Shown one piece after another: positions 34,545 to 43,079 of a DNA stretch of 64,000 bases. Location of the stretch: the NCBI GenBank assembly GCA_016192455.1, contig JACPUC010000001.1, positions 242,110-306,109 on the forward strand, read 5' to 3'. Every line of letters starts with the position of its first letter. Position 1 is the stretch's first letter. The notes below the pieces were generated by a model. That model saw only the letters and a list, made by a program, of their open reading frames with translations. It was not told the DNA's origin and did no database searches. A program made the translations under genes and the position numbers. The stretch comes from Candidatus Tectimicrobiota bacterium. Lineage in GTDB: Bacteria > JACPUC01.

Positions 34545-36761
34545 ATGCGATTGACGCGCGCTCACCAACCTGCCCAGCAAGCCCGCGACTACTCCTTCGG
34601 CGGTGGCACGGAGCCGCCAGGCCCCGACCGCGCCCTCGCCCAGCCGGTGACGGTGCTGCGCGGCGTCGGGGAGCGGCGCGCCCAGGCCCTGGCGCGGCTC
34701 GGCATCACGACGGTCGAAGACCTCCTCCTGCATGCGCCGCTGCGCTACGAAGACCGGCGGCTGCGCCTGCCGATCGCCGCGCTGCCGCTGGGCGCCTCGG
34801 TGACGGCGGTGGGGAGGATCGGGAACGCAAGCTTCAGCGGCCGCTGGGGACGGCGGCGGTTCTCGGCGCGGGTTGAGGATGAGAGTGGCTGGCTGGAGGC
34901 CGTGTGGCTCAACGGCGCCTGGCGGGGGGTGGCGGCGAAGCTTGCGCCCGGCGCGCGCGTGGCGCTCTACGGCAAGCTGGAGGCGCACCCCAGGCGGCCC
35001 GGCGGGCGGCTCCTCTTCCACCCGGACGTGGAGCTTCTCAAGGAGGGAGATGAGGAACTGCCGCAGCCGGCCATTCTGCCGGTGTACCCCTGCGGCGCCG
35101 GGCTGTCGCAGCGGCTCCTGCGCGGCCTGGTGCGGCAGGCGCTGGCGCGCTGCGCCGCGCTTCTGCCGGAGGTCCTGCCGGAAGGGGTGCGCGCCGCGTA
35201 CGACCTGCCGGGGGCCACGGAGGCGCTCTGGCAGCTCCACGCTCCGGCTCTTGCGGGAGAGGAGCCGCTCGGGGAGGGCTGGCGGCCCGCGGCGGCACGG
35301 CGGTTCCTCATCGAGGAGCTCTTCCTCCTCGTGCTCGGCATCTGCTGGCGGAAGCGGCTGCGGCAGGGCGAGCCGGGCATCTCCCTGCCGCCGTCCACGC
35401 GGCTGGCGCCGGCCCTGCTGGATCGCCTGCCGTTTCGCCTCACGCCGGCGCAGGAGCGCGCCCGCGCCGAGATTGAAGCCGACCTCCGCCAACCCCGCCC
35501 GATGCACCGGCTCCTCCAGGGCGAGGTGGGGAGCGGCAAGACCATCGTCGCCATGCTGGCGATGCTGGCGGCGCTCGAACAGGGGATGCAGGCGGCGCTG
35601 CTGGCGCCCACGGAGGTGCTGGCGGAGCAGTACGCGCGGCGCCTTGAGGAGTGGCTCGGCCCCCTCGAGGTTCCCCATGCCCTGCTCACCGGCGGTGTGC
35701 CGGCGCCGCAGCGTCGCCGCATTCTCCGGCAGCTTGCGTCGGGGGCCTGCCTGCTGCTGGCCGGGACGCACGCCCTGCTCGAAGAAGACGTGGAGTTTGC
35801 GCGTCTGGGGCTGGTGGTCATTGACGAGCAGCACCGCTTCGGCGTAGCGCAGCGCGCCCGGCTCGCCAGGAAGGGGCGTGGCGCGGGTGGCGCAGCCCGG
35901 TTGCCGCATCTCCTCGTGATGACCGCCACGCCGATCCCGCGCAGTCTGGCCCTCACCGTCTACGGCGATCTCGACATCAGCTCCATCGACGCCCTGCCGC
36001 CCGGCCGCCTCGTCCCCGAGACCATCCTCCTGCCGGCCAGCCACCAGAGCAAGGCCTGGCTGCGCCTGCACCGCGCCGTGGCGGCGGGGGGGCAGGCCTA
36101 CGTCGTCTGCCCCCTGCGGGAGGAGCCGGCAGAGGCGAGGTCGCCGCGCCACTCCGCGGCGGCCCGCCAGCTCGTGGAGCACCTGCGCGGCGTGGTCCTG
36201 CGGGACCTGCGGGTGGGGCTGCTGCACGGCAGTCAGCCGAGCAGCGAGAAGCTCGCCACGCTGCACGCCTTCCAGGAGGGGCGCCTGCAGGTGCTCGTGA
36301 GCACGACGGTGGTCGAGGTGGGTCTCGACGTGGCGAATGCAACGTTCATGGCCATCGTTGATGCGGATCGATTCGGCCTGGCGCAGCTTCACCAGCTTCG
36401 CGGGCGCGTCGCGCGGGGCGGCCGCCGAGGCGTCTGCGTGGCCCTGGCGTCCGAGGAGGCCGGGGTGGAGGGCCGGCAGCGCCTCGCCACCTTCGCCCGC
36501 TGCAGCGACGGCTTCGCCATCGCCGAGCACGACCTGGCGCTGCGCGGCGCGGGGGAGGTCCTCGGCCTGCGCCAGGCGGGGCTGCCCGCGCTCGGCTTCG
36601 CCGATCTGCGGCGCGATCTCACCTTGGCGCGCGACCTGCGCGGCTGCGCCGAGGGTCTCCTGGCGCGCGACCCGTCTCTCAGCTCGCCGCAGCACGCCGC
36701 CCTGCGCGAGGCCCTGGGGCGCCGCTGGGGCGACGGCCTCGCCGCGCTGGGGAGCGGCTGA
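34545..36761 (+). CDS. recG: ATP-dependent DNA helicase RecG
   Basis: Branch-migrating helicase that remodels stalled replication forks and Holliday junctions. About 738 residues. The helix-hairpin start VTVLRGVGERRAQALARLGI leads into the wedge/OB domain, followed by motif I LQGEVGSGKTIVA, motif II VIDEQHRFGVAQR (DEQH), motif III TATPIPRSLAL and motif VI QLHQLRGRVARGG. The start is uncertain: 34545 is used, but a GTG at 34650 directly before the conserved N-terminus is possible. Confidence 0.93.
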   Translation: MRLTRAHQPAQQARDYSFGGGTEPPGPDRALAQPVTVLRGVGERRAQALARLGITTVEDLLLHAPLRYEDRRLRLPIAALPLGASVTAVGRIGNASFSGRWGRRRFSARVEDESGWLEAVWLNGAWRGVAAKLAPGARVALYGKLEAHPRRPGGRLLFHPDVELLKEGDEELPQPAILPVYPCGAGLSQRLLRGLVRQALARCAALLPEVLPEGVRAAYDLPGATEALWQLHAPALAGEEPLGEGWRPAAARRFLIEELFLLVLGICWRKRLRQGEPGISLPPSTRLAPALLDRLPFRLTPAQERARAEIEADLRQPRPMHRLLQGEVGSGKTIVAMLAMLAALEQGMQAALLAPTEVLAEQYARRLEEWLGPLEVPHALLTGGVPAPQRRRILRQLASGACLLLAGTHALLEEDVEFARLGLVVIDEQHRFGVAQRARLARKGRGAGGAARLPHLLVMTATPIPRSLALTVYGDLDISSIDALPPGRLVPETILLPASHQSKAWLRLHRAVAAGGQAYVVCPLREEPAEARSPRHSAAARQLVEHLRGVVLRDLRVGLLHGSQPSSEKLATLHAFQEGRLQVLVSTTVVEVGLDVANATFMAIVDADRFGLAQLHQLRGRVARGGRRGVCVALASEEAGVEGRQRLATFARCSDGFAIAEHDLALRGAGEVLGLRQAGLPALGFADLRRDLTLARDLRGCAEGLLARDPSLSSPQHAALREALGRRWGDGLAALGSG

Positions 36762-36882
36762 CCTGCTCGGTCCCCGCGGGAAAATCACGAGGGTGGGCCG
36801 CGGGCAAAGCAGGGGAAACTCGCGAACGCCTGGGCTATATTGTATGATGAGAAACGGACTCCGCGGCGGAAGGAGGTCTGGC

Positions 36883-37086
36883 GTGCTCATCGAAACTCCA
36901 CCGGCAGGGACGGTCGGCTGCGCGCACTGCGGCGAGGGGAGCACGGAACGCACCTTTGCGCTCCTCGACATCCTCCCCCTCTGCCTCGATCATTTCCGAC
37001 TTCTGCAAGAGTGGAATTGCCACGGCTGCGAGCACTACGCGAGCTGGAAGTACTGCTCCCATCACCTCGGCCTTTACGGTATGTAG
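36883..37086 (+). CDS. Small zinc-ribbon-like protein, unknown function
   Basis: A 67-residue protein with paired cysteines: CAHC near the N-terminus, then CLDHF, a CHGC pair and CSHH near the C-terminus (WKYCSHHLGLYGM). The spacing suggests one or two zinc sites. GTG at 36883 is chosen because AGGAGGT sits 6 bases upstream; ATGs at 36844 and 36847 are in frame but lack such a site. Not a family I recognise. Confidence 0.65.
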   Translation: MLIETPPAGTVGCAHCGEGSTERTFALLDILPLCLDHFRLLQEWNCHGCEHYASWKYCSHHLGLYGM

Positions 37087-37175
37087 CGGGGCGTCCGAAA
37101 GCGGCAGAGCGACGCCCCGCCAGGCTCCTCCTCGAGCTGCGAGGTCTCACGCACGTGCCGGCCACGAAGCTGACG

Positions 37176-37661
37176 ATGCAACAGCGGGTGCGGCGGTTCA
37201 TCATCGAATCGCTCTTGCGGCGGCGCTTCCCGTACGTGCGCCTCGTGCGTGAGAAAACCGGCGCGTCGTACCAGGACATCCTGCTCATCCGCAACGACGT
37301 GCTGCGGGACCCACACATCGACGACGACTTGGCCCTCGCCCTCGAGGTGGGGTATCGCCAGGGACTCGCCGACGAGAAGAGCCGCCAGCGCGTCTCCCGC
37401 TACTCGGAGCTCCAGCAGCAGCTCCAACGTTACGTCACCAGGCAGGAGACGGATGACGAGACCTACTACCGCGGCATCCTCCATATTTCCCCGGAGGCGG
37501 AGCTGCACCCCAGCCTCGTGCGCGAGCACTTCAACGACGCGGCGCGCCTCTTTCACCCCGACACGAACCCTAGTGCGAGCGACGCGCGGCTCATCAACCT
37601 CCTCCAAGAAGCCCGCGACTACCTCCTGAAGCGCTGCGCGCAACCGCCGCCAAACCGCTGA
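37176..37661 (+). CDS. Protein with C-terminal J-domain-like motif
   Basis: A 161-residue soluble protein. Residues about 112-155 (VREHFNDAARLFHPDTNPSA, then LINLLQEARDYLL) match helices II and III of a J-domain, with an HPDTNP loop. The N-terminal half, rich in arginine and leucine with YQDILLIRNDVLRDP, is unfamiliar. The start is uncertain: ATG 37176 has only a weak site. It follows the zinc-ribbon gene by 90 bases on the same strand. Confidence 0.6.
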   Translation: MQQRVRRFIIESLLRRRFPYVRLVREKTGASYQDILLIRNDVLRDPHIDDDLALALEVGYRQGLADEKSRQRVSRYSELQQQLQRYVTRQETDDETYYRGILHISPEAELHPSLVREHFNDAARLFHPDTNPSASDARLINLLQEARDYLLKRCAQPPPNR

Positions 37662-37756
37662 GCCCCGGCTCTCGATGACGCGCCCGCGCCGGCGGCGCCA
37701 TCAGCAGCATCGAGACCGTGCCGACGGCCCACGCCAGCCCTTCACGTTCCAGGTCG

Positions 37757-38209
37757 ATGCGATCCCTCCTTCCCTTCCTGCTTGCCCTGGTGCTCCTCGT
37801 CCCCGCGTGCTCACCCACGCCCTCGGAGCGACGGCGCGTGGCATCCGTCGTGGATGGCGACACCGTCGTCCTCGCGGACGGCGAGCGGGTGCGCCTGCTC
37901 GGGGTGAACGCCCCCGAGGTGCGCCGGCGGGCGGGCAGCCGCTGGGTGTATGCTCCCCAGCCCGGCGCCCTGGCCGCCATGCAGTTCGTGCGCCAGCACT
38001 GCGAGGGACGCCCCGCCCGCGTGCAGCTCGACCCACCGCCGTACCGCCGCCGCGACAAGTACGCCCGCCTCCTCGCCTACCTCGCCTGCCAGCAGCCCGA
38101 CGGCAGGTGGGTGGATGTGAATCTGGAGATCATCCGCCACGGCCTCGCCAAGGCGGACCGCTCGCATGCGTATGAGAGGCGGCGAGAGTTTGTGGGATTG
38201 AACGAATAA
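37757..38209 (+). CDS. Secreted thermonuclease-like lipoprotein
   Basis: A 150-residue staphylococcal-nuclease-fold protein. The N-terminus is a lipoprotein signal with lipobox LVPAC. The fold start VASVVDGDTVVLADGERVRLLG carries the calcium-binding aspartate and the first catalytic arginine; NAPEV and RRRDKYARLLAYL carry the glutamate and second arginine regions. It would degrade DNA or RNA outside the inner membrane. Slightly short at the C-terminus compared with full nucleases. Confidence 0.82.
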   Translation: MRSLLPFLLALVLLVPACSPTPSERRRVASVVDGDTVVLADGERVRLLGVNAPEVRRRAGSRWVYAPQPGALAAMQFVRQHCEGRPARVQLDPPPYRRRDKYARLLAYLACQQPDGRWVDVNLEIIRHGLAKADRSHAYERRREFVGLNE

Positions 38210-38226
38210 GATGCGGGGGCTATAAT
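38198..38226 (+). promoter_or_regulatory. Promoter of the hicB-hicA locus
   Basis: TTGAAC (38198-38203), 17 bases, TATAAT (38221-38226), overlapping the end of the nuclease gene and 26 bases before hicB. Confidence 0.75.
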
Positions 38227-38252
38227 CACCAACCAAGAGGGAGGGTACCATC

Positions 38253-38516
38253 ATGGCAGAAAGCGGGAGCACGTTCACGATTACGTTACACGTCTACGAG
38301 GAGGCGGATGGCTTCGTCTCGCACTGTCCCGAGTTCGACATCTGGTCACAAGGCGACACCGAGGAAGAGGCCCTTGCCATGCTGACCGAGGCCGTGGACC
38401 TCCACATTGAAGAGGCACAAGAGCTTGGTTACCTAGCAGAGCTCATTCAGGAAGCGCGGGAAGCGAGCCAACGGCGCCTTCTGAAGACCGAGAGGCGAGA
38501 ACTGCGCGTTGCCTGA
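38253..38516 (+). CDS. HicB-like antitoxin
   Basis: An 87-residue HicB-family protein with the partial RNase H fold (FTITLHVYEEADGFVSHCPE, FDIWSQGDTEEEALAML) that normally binds and neutralises the HicA RNase. GGGAGGG lies about 9 bases before the ATG. No additional C-terminal DNA-binding domain is obvious, although the tail is basic (RRLLKTERRELRVA). The partner toxin gene directly downstream is frameshifted. Confidence 0.85.
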   Translation: MAESGSTFTITLHVYEEADGFVSHCPEFDIWSQGDTEEEALAMLTEAVDLHIEEAQELGYLAELIQEAREASQRRLLKTERRELRVA

Positions 38517-38743
38517 TAGACGGCGGCTGAGGCCTATTTCACCCCACCAGCTCGGCAAGGTCGTTGAGCTGGCGGGGTATGCTTTCTCGGCAGAAGGGTT
38601 CCCACCTGATCTACCGGCGGCCTGAATCACGCTCCATCGTCATCCCCAACCACCGGGAGGTGAAGACGCCGGTCATCCAGAACATCCTCCGCCGCGCCGG
38701 TATCTCGCTCGCTGAGTACTTTGAGTTCCTCGATCGATTATAG
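38509..38743 (+). pseudogene. hicA toxin gene, frameshifted
   Basis: Two frames together give a HicA double-stranded RNA-binding fold. From a TTG at 38509 the first frame reads RPISPHQLGKVVELAGYAF; the second, from about 38582, reads SRQKGSHLIYRRPESRSI, then IPNHREVKTPVIQNILRRAG. The catalytic-type histidine context QKGSH is present, but it is out of frame with the N-terminus: one extra or two missing bases near 38580-38590. It is inactive unless this is a sequencing error. Confidence 0.75.
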
Positions 38744-38793
38744 TAGGTAGCCGCAAGTATAATCCCTCAAACGCATGTCGGGGTGAAACTCCC

Positions 38794-39180
38794 ATGCACA
38801 GACAAATGCAGCCTAATAACCAGCAACTTCTTGAAGCGGCGGTAGCACTGCTGAGTGACCACGTTAATCTCACCGCGCCGTTGAGCCACCCGTTTGATAA
38901 AGCCAGGGCCGTTCATCTGCTGCGCTGGCTGCATCGCCGGAATATCCCATTTACCGGAGCGGAGGTATCGGCGCTTGCACGTACCCATCGGTGGAATCCT
39001 AGCGCAGCGAAAGAACTGGGAGAGATTGCGCAAGGTGTCTTGGAGAGAAGGCGCTTCCAGAGGATCAACCCCAACCCCTGGCGACGGAATCTGCTGACGA
39101 CTCTCCGAACTCGTGCCAGGGACGAACAAGAATCGGATCAAGAGTTAAAGATTGTAGCGTTTCCCTTTCTTCCTTGTTAG
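38794..39180 (+). CDS. Hypothetical protein
   Basis: A 128-residue soluble protein, less GC-rich than most neighbours. The N-terminal part (QQLLEAAVALLSDHVNLTAP, then HPFDKARAVHLLRWL) is helical and ordered; the C-terminus is basic. A TATAAT box lies at 38758-38763 without a clear -35. I do not recognise the family. Confidence 0.55.
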   Translation: MHRQMQPNNQQLLEAAVALLSDHVNLTAPLSHPFDKARAVHLLRWLHRRNIPFTGAEVSALARTHRWNPSAAKELGEIAQGVLERRRFQRINPNPWRRNLLTTLRTRARDEQESDQELKIVAFPFLPC

Positions 39181-39181
39181 C

Positions 39182-39409
39182 TCACTCACCCCCCACCGCC
39201 TTCCTCCCCGCCAGCCAATCGCGCACCACGCAGTCATTGACGATGTAGGCTCCCGGCGCCTCCGGGATCGGTGCGAGGGCGGGGGTGCAGGCGAGCGGCC
39301 GCAGCGCCACCGGCGCGCCCGCCGCCACGCAGCCGCTCAAGAAGAGCGTCCCCAGCAGCAACGCCAGCCGGACCGATCTCCCGTGCCACCTCGCGCTGAA
39401 GCTCCTCAT
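39182..39409 (-). CDS. Rz1-like outer-membrane spanin lipoprotein
   Basis: A 75-residue lipoprotein: signal LALLLGTLFLSGC with lipobox cysteine near residue 27, then a short proline-rich mature part (PIPEAPGAYIVNDC). Its start lies inside the preceding Rz-like gene in another frame, the classical nesting of Rz1 in Rz. AGGAG stands 7 bases before the ATG. It would bridge the envelope with the Rz-like protein in the last step of phage lysis. Confidence 0.72.
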   Translation of the reverse strand: MRSFSARWHGRSVRLALLLGTLFLSGCVAAGAPVALRPLACTPALAPIPEAPGAYIVNDCVVRDWLAGRKAVGGE

Positions 39410-39581
39410 GTCCCAGCTCCTGTAACCGCCGCAGCTCGGCGGCGTAGCGGCGCCGCAGCTCGTCCGCCTGTCGCCGCGCGCCCAGTTCGAGCAAGTCGCC
39501 GCGCTGCCGCTCCTGGCCCCAGAGCTTGGCGACCGCCGCGGCGACGAATTGCATGACGCCTGTCAGCACTGCCGTGATCAT
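39234..39581 (-). CDS. Rz-like inner-membrane spanin
   Basis: A 115-residue protein with one N-terminal membrane anchor (MITAVLTGVMQFVAAAVAKL) and a long charged helix (GARRQADELRRRYAAELRRL) likely to form a coiled coil. It overlaps the holin-like gene by ATGA and contains the start of the Rz1-like gene. Assignment rests on this architecture and position, not on a sequence family. Confidence 0.65.
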   Translation of the reverse strand: MITAVLTGVMQFVAAAVAKLWGQERQRGDLLELGARRQADELRRRYAAELRRLQELGHEELQREVAREIGPAGVAAGDALLERLRGGGRAGGAAAARLHPRPRTDPGGAGSLHRQ

Positions 39582-40000
39582 GCCGCCTTGCGCTCCGTCG
39601 CATCCTGGCCGTTCGGCAAGGGGGGCAACTCGCCGCGCGCCCGCTTGCGCTCCGCGATGATGCCCTCGATGAGCCGCGCCAGGCGCTCGTCGCTCCACTC
39701 CTGCAGGCGGGACGCGGCCCCCAGGCGCTCCAGCTCCGCGCGCATGAAGTCCACCGCGGCGCGCAGTTTCGCCTGCTGCTTGTCGGGATCGTCGTTGGCC
39801 CTCGGCAGCTTGTGGCTTACCCAGTCGATGGCGCGGTTGGCAAGCCGCAGGAGGCGCTCCTCGGAGCGTTGATCGACGTCGAACCCCAAACGCCCCTCGA
39901 GGGAGTGCACAAGAGCCAGCAGCGCGCCCCGCAGGAGCGCCGCGATGAGCAACGCCGCCAGGGGCCACAGCGCAATGGCGAGATCAGCCAGCCAGTCCAT
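39578..40000 (-). CDS. Phage holin, LLH-type
   Basis: A 140-residue protein with an N-terminal membrane segment (LAIALWPLAALLIAALLRGALL) and a charged helical cytoplasmic part (FMRAELERLGAASRLQEWSD), the layout of the LL-H holin family. It would control the timing of endolysin action. AGGAGG precedes the ATG at 40000. It overlaps the Rz-like gene. Confidence 0.65.
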   Translation of the reverse strand: MDWLADLAIALWPLAALLIAALLRGALLALVHSLEGRLGFDVDQRSEERLLRLANRAIDWVSHKLPRANDDPDKQQAKLRAAVDFMRAELERLGAASRLQEWSDERLARLIEGIIAERKRARGELPPLPNGQDATERKAA

Positions 40001-40235
40001 GGTTCCTCCTTGCCTACCGCCCCGCGGGCCTGGCAGGCTGCCGCGGAGAATTCTCGACCCGCCGCAACGGAGGCGGCCCGGTCTCCTGCTCTCCGTGTAT
40101 CGTTCCCGGCCGCGCAACCGGGGTGCGAGGTAGCGGGCGGCATGGCGCCGCGCTGGTCAGGGCAAGCCGCCTGGGTCCGAGCCGCAGGCGCCGGCGATCG
40201 TTGCGCGGGGTCGCCTCGCTCCTCGGTTTTCCTGG

Positions 40236-40532
40236 TCAGCGGGCAAACACATTGAAGGTCACGAACAGCCGCGCCAGGCCAAGGGCGGAGATGATGACCC
40301 CAAGCACCGTGGCGACCCAGGCGCGCGCCCGCATCCTTCCTGTGTACTGTCCCTTCAGGAGGGCGACCTCCCATTCGCTCTGGCGCAGCCGACTGTTCAT
40401 CGCCTCAAGTGTCTCGCGGTGGCAGTCAAGGCGGCGTAGCGTCTCAAGATGCTGCGAGTCATTCACGGCGCGGAACTCGCGCAGCTCGCCGTGGAGATCG
40501 CCAAGCTTCTGCGCCATCGCCTCCCACGCCAT
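40236..40532 (-). CDS. Small phage membrane protein
   Basis: A 98-residue protein: a coiled-coil N-terminal part (KLGDLHGELREFRAVNDSQH) and one C-terminal membrane span (AWVATVLGVIISALGLARLF). The layout resembles XhlA-type lysis-associated proteins. ATG 40532 is chosen for GGAG 6 bases upstream. Its upstream neighbourhood contains a family E hairpin at 40601-40626. Confidence 0.55.
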   Translation of the reverse strand: MAWEAMAQKLGDLHGELREFRAVNDSQHLETLRRLDCHRETLEAMNSRLRQSEWEVALLKGQYTGRMRARAWVATVLGVIISALGLARLFVTFNVFAR

Positions 40533-40671
40533 TCCTATCTCCATTGCCAACCAATCGTTCCTGCCTGCCGCGTCTGCCCGTGCATGGCCGCACGCACCCA
40601 GGAGCGCGGGCATCTTGCCCGCTTGCATGCGGCCGGGACGGCGGCGCTCCTCGCTGCGGCTCGGGCGGGCC

Positions 40672-41043
40672 TTACCTGATCACCACGTCCCGCAAGTCCC
40701 GCAGAACATTCCGCGCCGCCGCCAGGTCGGTGACGGTGGAGAAGTCGAAGGAGCGCAGGTTCTGCCGCAGCGTGGCGAGGCGCGCCGCCTCGGCTTCAGC
40801 GTTCAACTCCGCCTGGGTCTTCACATGCAGAGCGAGGGAGAGCGCCTGGCCGTCCCATAGCGGATCATGCGTGCGCGCCATGATCGGCTCGATCATCTCC
40901 ACCGGCGCCTCCACTTCCAGATAGTCGGCGGCACCCCCGCCGTACCTGGAGGCCACTGATTCCGCCAGCACGCCAGGAGCGGGCCCGGGCGTCTGGAAGT
41001 CAGGGATGGCCGCGTTATCAGCTTTGCGAATGGCGATTCTCAA
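40672..41043 (-). CDS. Phage protein, unknown function
   Basis: A 123-residue soluble protein between the tail fibre and lysis genes. It starts MRIAIRKADNAAIPDF and has a helical C-terminal half (AELNAEAEAARLATLRQNLR). The position suggests a fibre-associated or tail-tip accessory role; no family is recognised. Confidence 0.6.
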   Translation of the reverse strand: MRIAIRKADNAAIPDFQTPGPAPGVLAESVASRYGGGAADYLEVEAPVEMIEPIMARTHDPLWDGQALSLALHVKTQAELNAEAEAARLATLRQNLRSFDFSTVTDLAAARNVLRDLRDVVIR

Positions 41044-41055
41044 CCGGTATCTCCC

Positions 41056-42135
41056 CTAGGCGATGGCGATCCAGTAGTAGGTGTTGCCGCTGGCGTTCGC
41101 GGAGTTCGCGTAGCTCGTAGCGTTGCCAACGTAGAAGCTCGTGGCATCGCGCGCCGTAACGGCGAGCTTTGCGTTCACTGTGTCGCTGATGGCAAAGATG
41201 TTCGCGGTATCACCTGGAATTAGACGGAAAAAGATGATCGCGCCGGTGGTTATCAGAACGATCTTCGGCGCCTGACTCATACCATGCGCGATGGCGCGGT
41301 TGACAGTATCATCGCCATTGTAGTTGCCAGTCGCTACCTCACCGGGCACTCCTGCCCACAGCGGATTCGCCCCCGCGCCCTGGGTCTTGAAGAACTGCCC
41401 GCTCGTCCCCGCCGCCAGGCGCGCCCAATCCGTGCCGTTGTAGAACATCACGTCGCCCTGGGCGTCGCTGCCGAGAGCGATGTGCGTGCCCTTGATGGTG
41501 TTGACGGCGATCATCGTGCCGACGATGCTGCCGCTGGCCCCCACTCCACGGATCGAGGAGGCGGGCGGGCAGGTGGTCCCCTCGACCAGCGTCACGCCGT
41601 CATACTGCGCCGTGGTGTTGCCGGTGAGCAGGTGCAGCTCGGTAAGAATCTGCGTGGCGGCGGCGTCGGCGGTGATGCTGACTGTCAGCCATTCCCACGA
41701 GGAGCCGCCCGTATGGTAGCTACTGGCCTGCGTCGCCACGCCGTCGTCGATGGCGATGCGGGCGCGGCTGGCGACGGTGGCGCGCACCCAGGCGCCAAGG
41801 GTGAACACACGCGAGCGGTAGTATCCCGTACCGCCGATCCAGGGGCCGGCGTCGAGCTGAAGCTGGCAGTCGGTGCCGACACGGGTGACGGCGGCTGAGT
41901 ACGTGCCGATCTTGTAGTTGGTGCCGTCGCGGGCGATGGTGGCCCCGGCGCCACTGAGCGTCCACTGGTCCGGCGCGGAGGACGTGCCGTTGCTCCAGTC
42001 CTCCATGTCGCCGAAGGAGCGCAGCAGGTCGGTGATCGAGCGGTCACGCAGCTCAGTGTCGTTGTCGATGACCGCCGAGGCGAAGCTCTGCTTGGTCGGG
42101 TCGCCGACGGCGGGTTTGGTGGTGGTGAAGGACAT
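41056..42135 (-). CDS. Phage tail fibre / spike-like protein
   Basis: A 359-residue protein rich in Gly, Ala, Ser and Thr with beta-strand patterns. The middle part (YDGVTLVEGTTCPPASSIRG) resembles carbohydrate-binding-type beta sandwiches, and the C-terminal NGTDWARLAAGTSGQFFKTQ with HGMSQAPKIVLITTG is the repeat-like receptor-binding end common in phage fibres. A family A hairpin lies 16 bases upstream of the start. Confidence 0.7.
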   Translation of the reverse strand: MSFTTTKPAVGDPTKQSFASAVIDNDTELRDRSITDLLRSFGDMEDWSNGTSSAPDQWTLSGAGATIARDGTNYKIGTYSAAVTRVGTDCQLQLDAGPWIGGTGYYRSRVFTLGAWVRATVASRARIAIDDGVATQASSYHTGGSSWEWLTVSITADAAATQILTELHLLTGNTTAQYDGVTLVEGTTCPPASSIRGVGASGSIVGTMIAVNTIKGTHIALGSDAQGDVMFYNGTDWARLAAGTSGQFFKTQGAGANPLWAGVPGEVATGNYNGDDTVNRAIAHGMSQAPKIVLITTGAIIFFRLIPGDTANIFAISDTVNAKLAVTARDATSFYVGNATSYANSANASGNTYYWIAIA

Positions 42136-42151
42136 ATCAGTTCCCTTGTCT

Positions 42152-42208
42152 TCCGCAGATTACACAGATTGCACAGATTCAATCTGCGGAATCCGCGTAA
42201 TCTGCGGA
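42152..42208. repeat. Family A hairpin repeat, copy A1
   Basis: Outer arms TCCGCAGATTAC and GTAATCTGCGGA pair perfectly; the inner part repeats CAGATT. It fills the space between two phage genes, followed by AAGGGAA and the start of the fibre gene. Confidence 0.9.
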
Positions 42209-42216
42209 TTCCTTCC

Positions 42217-42414
42217 TTACCCTATCGCCGCGTTCTTCGCCTGCTGCCCGCGCACCCAGAATTGGCAGCACTCCGCCGAGCAGAAGCGCACGTTCTTCCA
42301 CTCCTGGCCGCCGGCCACCTTCACCTCGCGCATCTCAATGTCCGGCCCCTGATGCTTGAACGGCTTCTGGCAGCCGTCGCAGATGAACTTTTCAGGCTTC
42401 ACGGGCATGGTCAT
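42217..42414 (-). CDS. Small phage zinc-finger-like protein
   Basis: A 65-residue protein with CDGCQKPF near the N-terminus and RFCSAECCQFW near the C-terminus, a likely four-cysteine zinc site. The ATG at 42414 has GGAGGAG 5 bases upstream; this site is the edge of a family C repeat. Function unknown. Confidence 0.65.
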   Translation of the reverse strand: MTMPVKPEKFICDGCQKPFKHQGPDIEMREVKVAGGQEWKNVRFCSAECCQFWVRGQQAKNAAIG

Positions 42415-42418
42415 TGAA

Positions 42419-42542
42419 CTCCTCCTCCGCGCCCTCCGCGCCTCGGCGGTTGGTGCCGGCGCGGACGATGCACCGCGGAGACGCGGAGGACGCAGAGAGG
42501 GCGTAGCCTCTCGCATGATGCGGGCGGGACGCCCGCGCTCCT
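42419..42542. repeat. Family C hairpin with adjoining family E hairpin
   Basis: Family C arms CTCCGCGCCTC and CGCGGAGACGCGGAG (about 42424-42500), then a family E hairpin (42520-42542, GCGGGCGGGACGCCCGCGCT plus CC) two bases before the next gene's stop codon. Confidence 0.7.
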
Positions 42543-42543
42543 C

Positions 42544-42819
42544 CTAATCCAGATAGATCAGCGCCGTGCCCCCGCCGATGGTGGTGACGTAAATGCCGGT
42601 CACGGCGACGCCGCCGAGTTCGAAGCACAGAGTCGCGGGGTCGCCGGTGGCCCAGCGGGCTTGGAAGATGACGTTGCCCGCCACGGCGTCGTGGATGACC
42701 AGGGTGTTGCCGTTGGCGGCGCCGTCCCAGACGATGGCCTTGATGCGCGCGTGTTGGGTAGCAACCGAGGCGGCGGCTGTGGTTACGATGATTGGATTGG
42801 TGGTGAGAGTGTTGGCCAT
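42544..42819 (-). CDS. Phage protein, head/tail accessory
   Basis: A 91-residue beta-rich protein (IVWDGAANGNTLVIHDAVAG, GGVAVTGIYVTTIGGGTALI). The ATG at 42819 is chosen because the upstream frame has no family-like composition. Small proteins of this kind often decorate capsids or tails; no family is recognised. Confidence 0.6.
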   Translation of the reverse strand: MANTLTTNPIIVTTAAASVATQHARIKAIVWDGAANGNTLVIHDAVAGNVIFQARWATGDPATLCFELGGVAVTGIYVTTIGGGTALIYLD

Positions 42820-42946
42820 TGGTCGCTCCGGCGAGAGGCTCCGCCCTCGCTCTCCCCGCCAGGAAAGGTTGATCCCTGTAACCTGGCAGGGCGAGCCGCA
42901 CACGGCTCGCGGGAATCAGTGGAGGAGGCGATGCTCCTTCCTTAAA

Positions 42947-43008
42947 ACTACTGATGGACACAAATGAACACGGATATCAGTGTCTATCAGTGTTTATCCG
43001 TGGTTCCT
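42947..43008. repeat. Family B hairpin repeat, copy B3
   Basis: Arms around AACACGGATATCAGTG and TATCCGTGGTT. Lies between the hub gene stop and the 91-residue gene. Confidence 0.75.
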
Positions 43009-43079
43009 TCCGTTACGCCGCCCCCAGGACCGTCCATTCCACGTCCGCGCCCGGGCGTGGGGAGGAGCCCCGCCCATCC

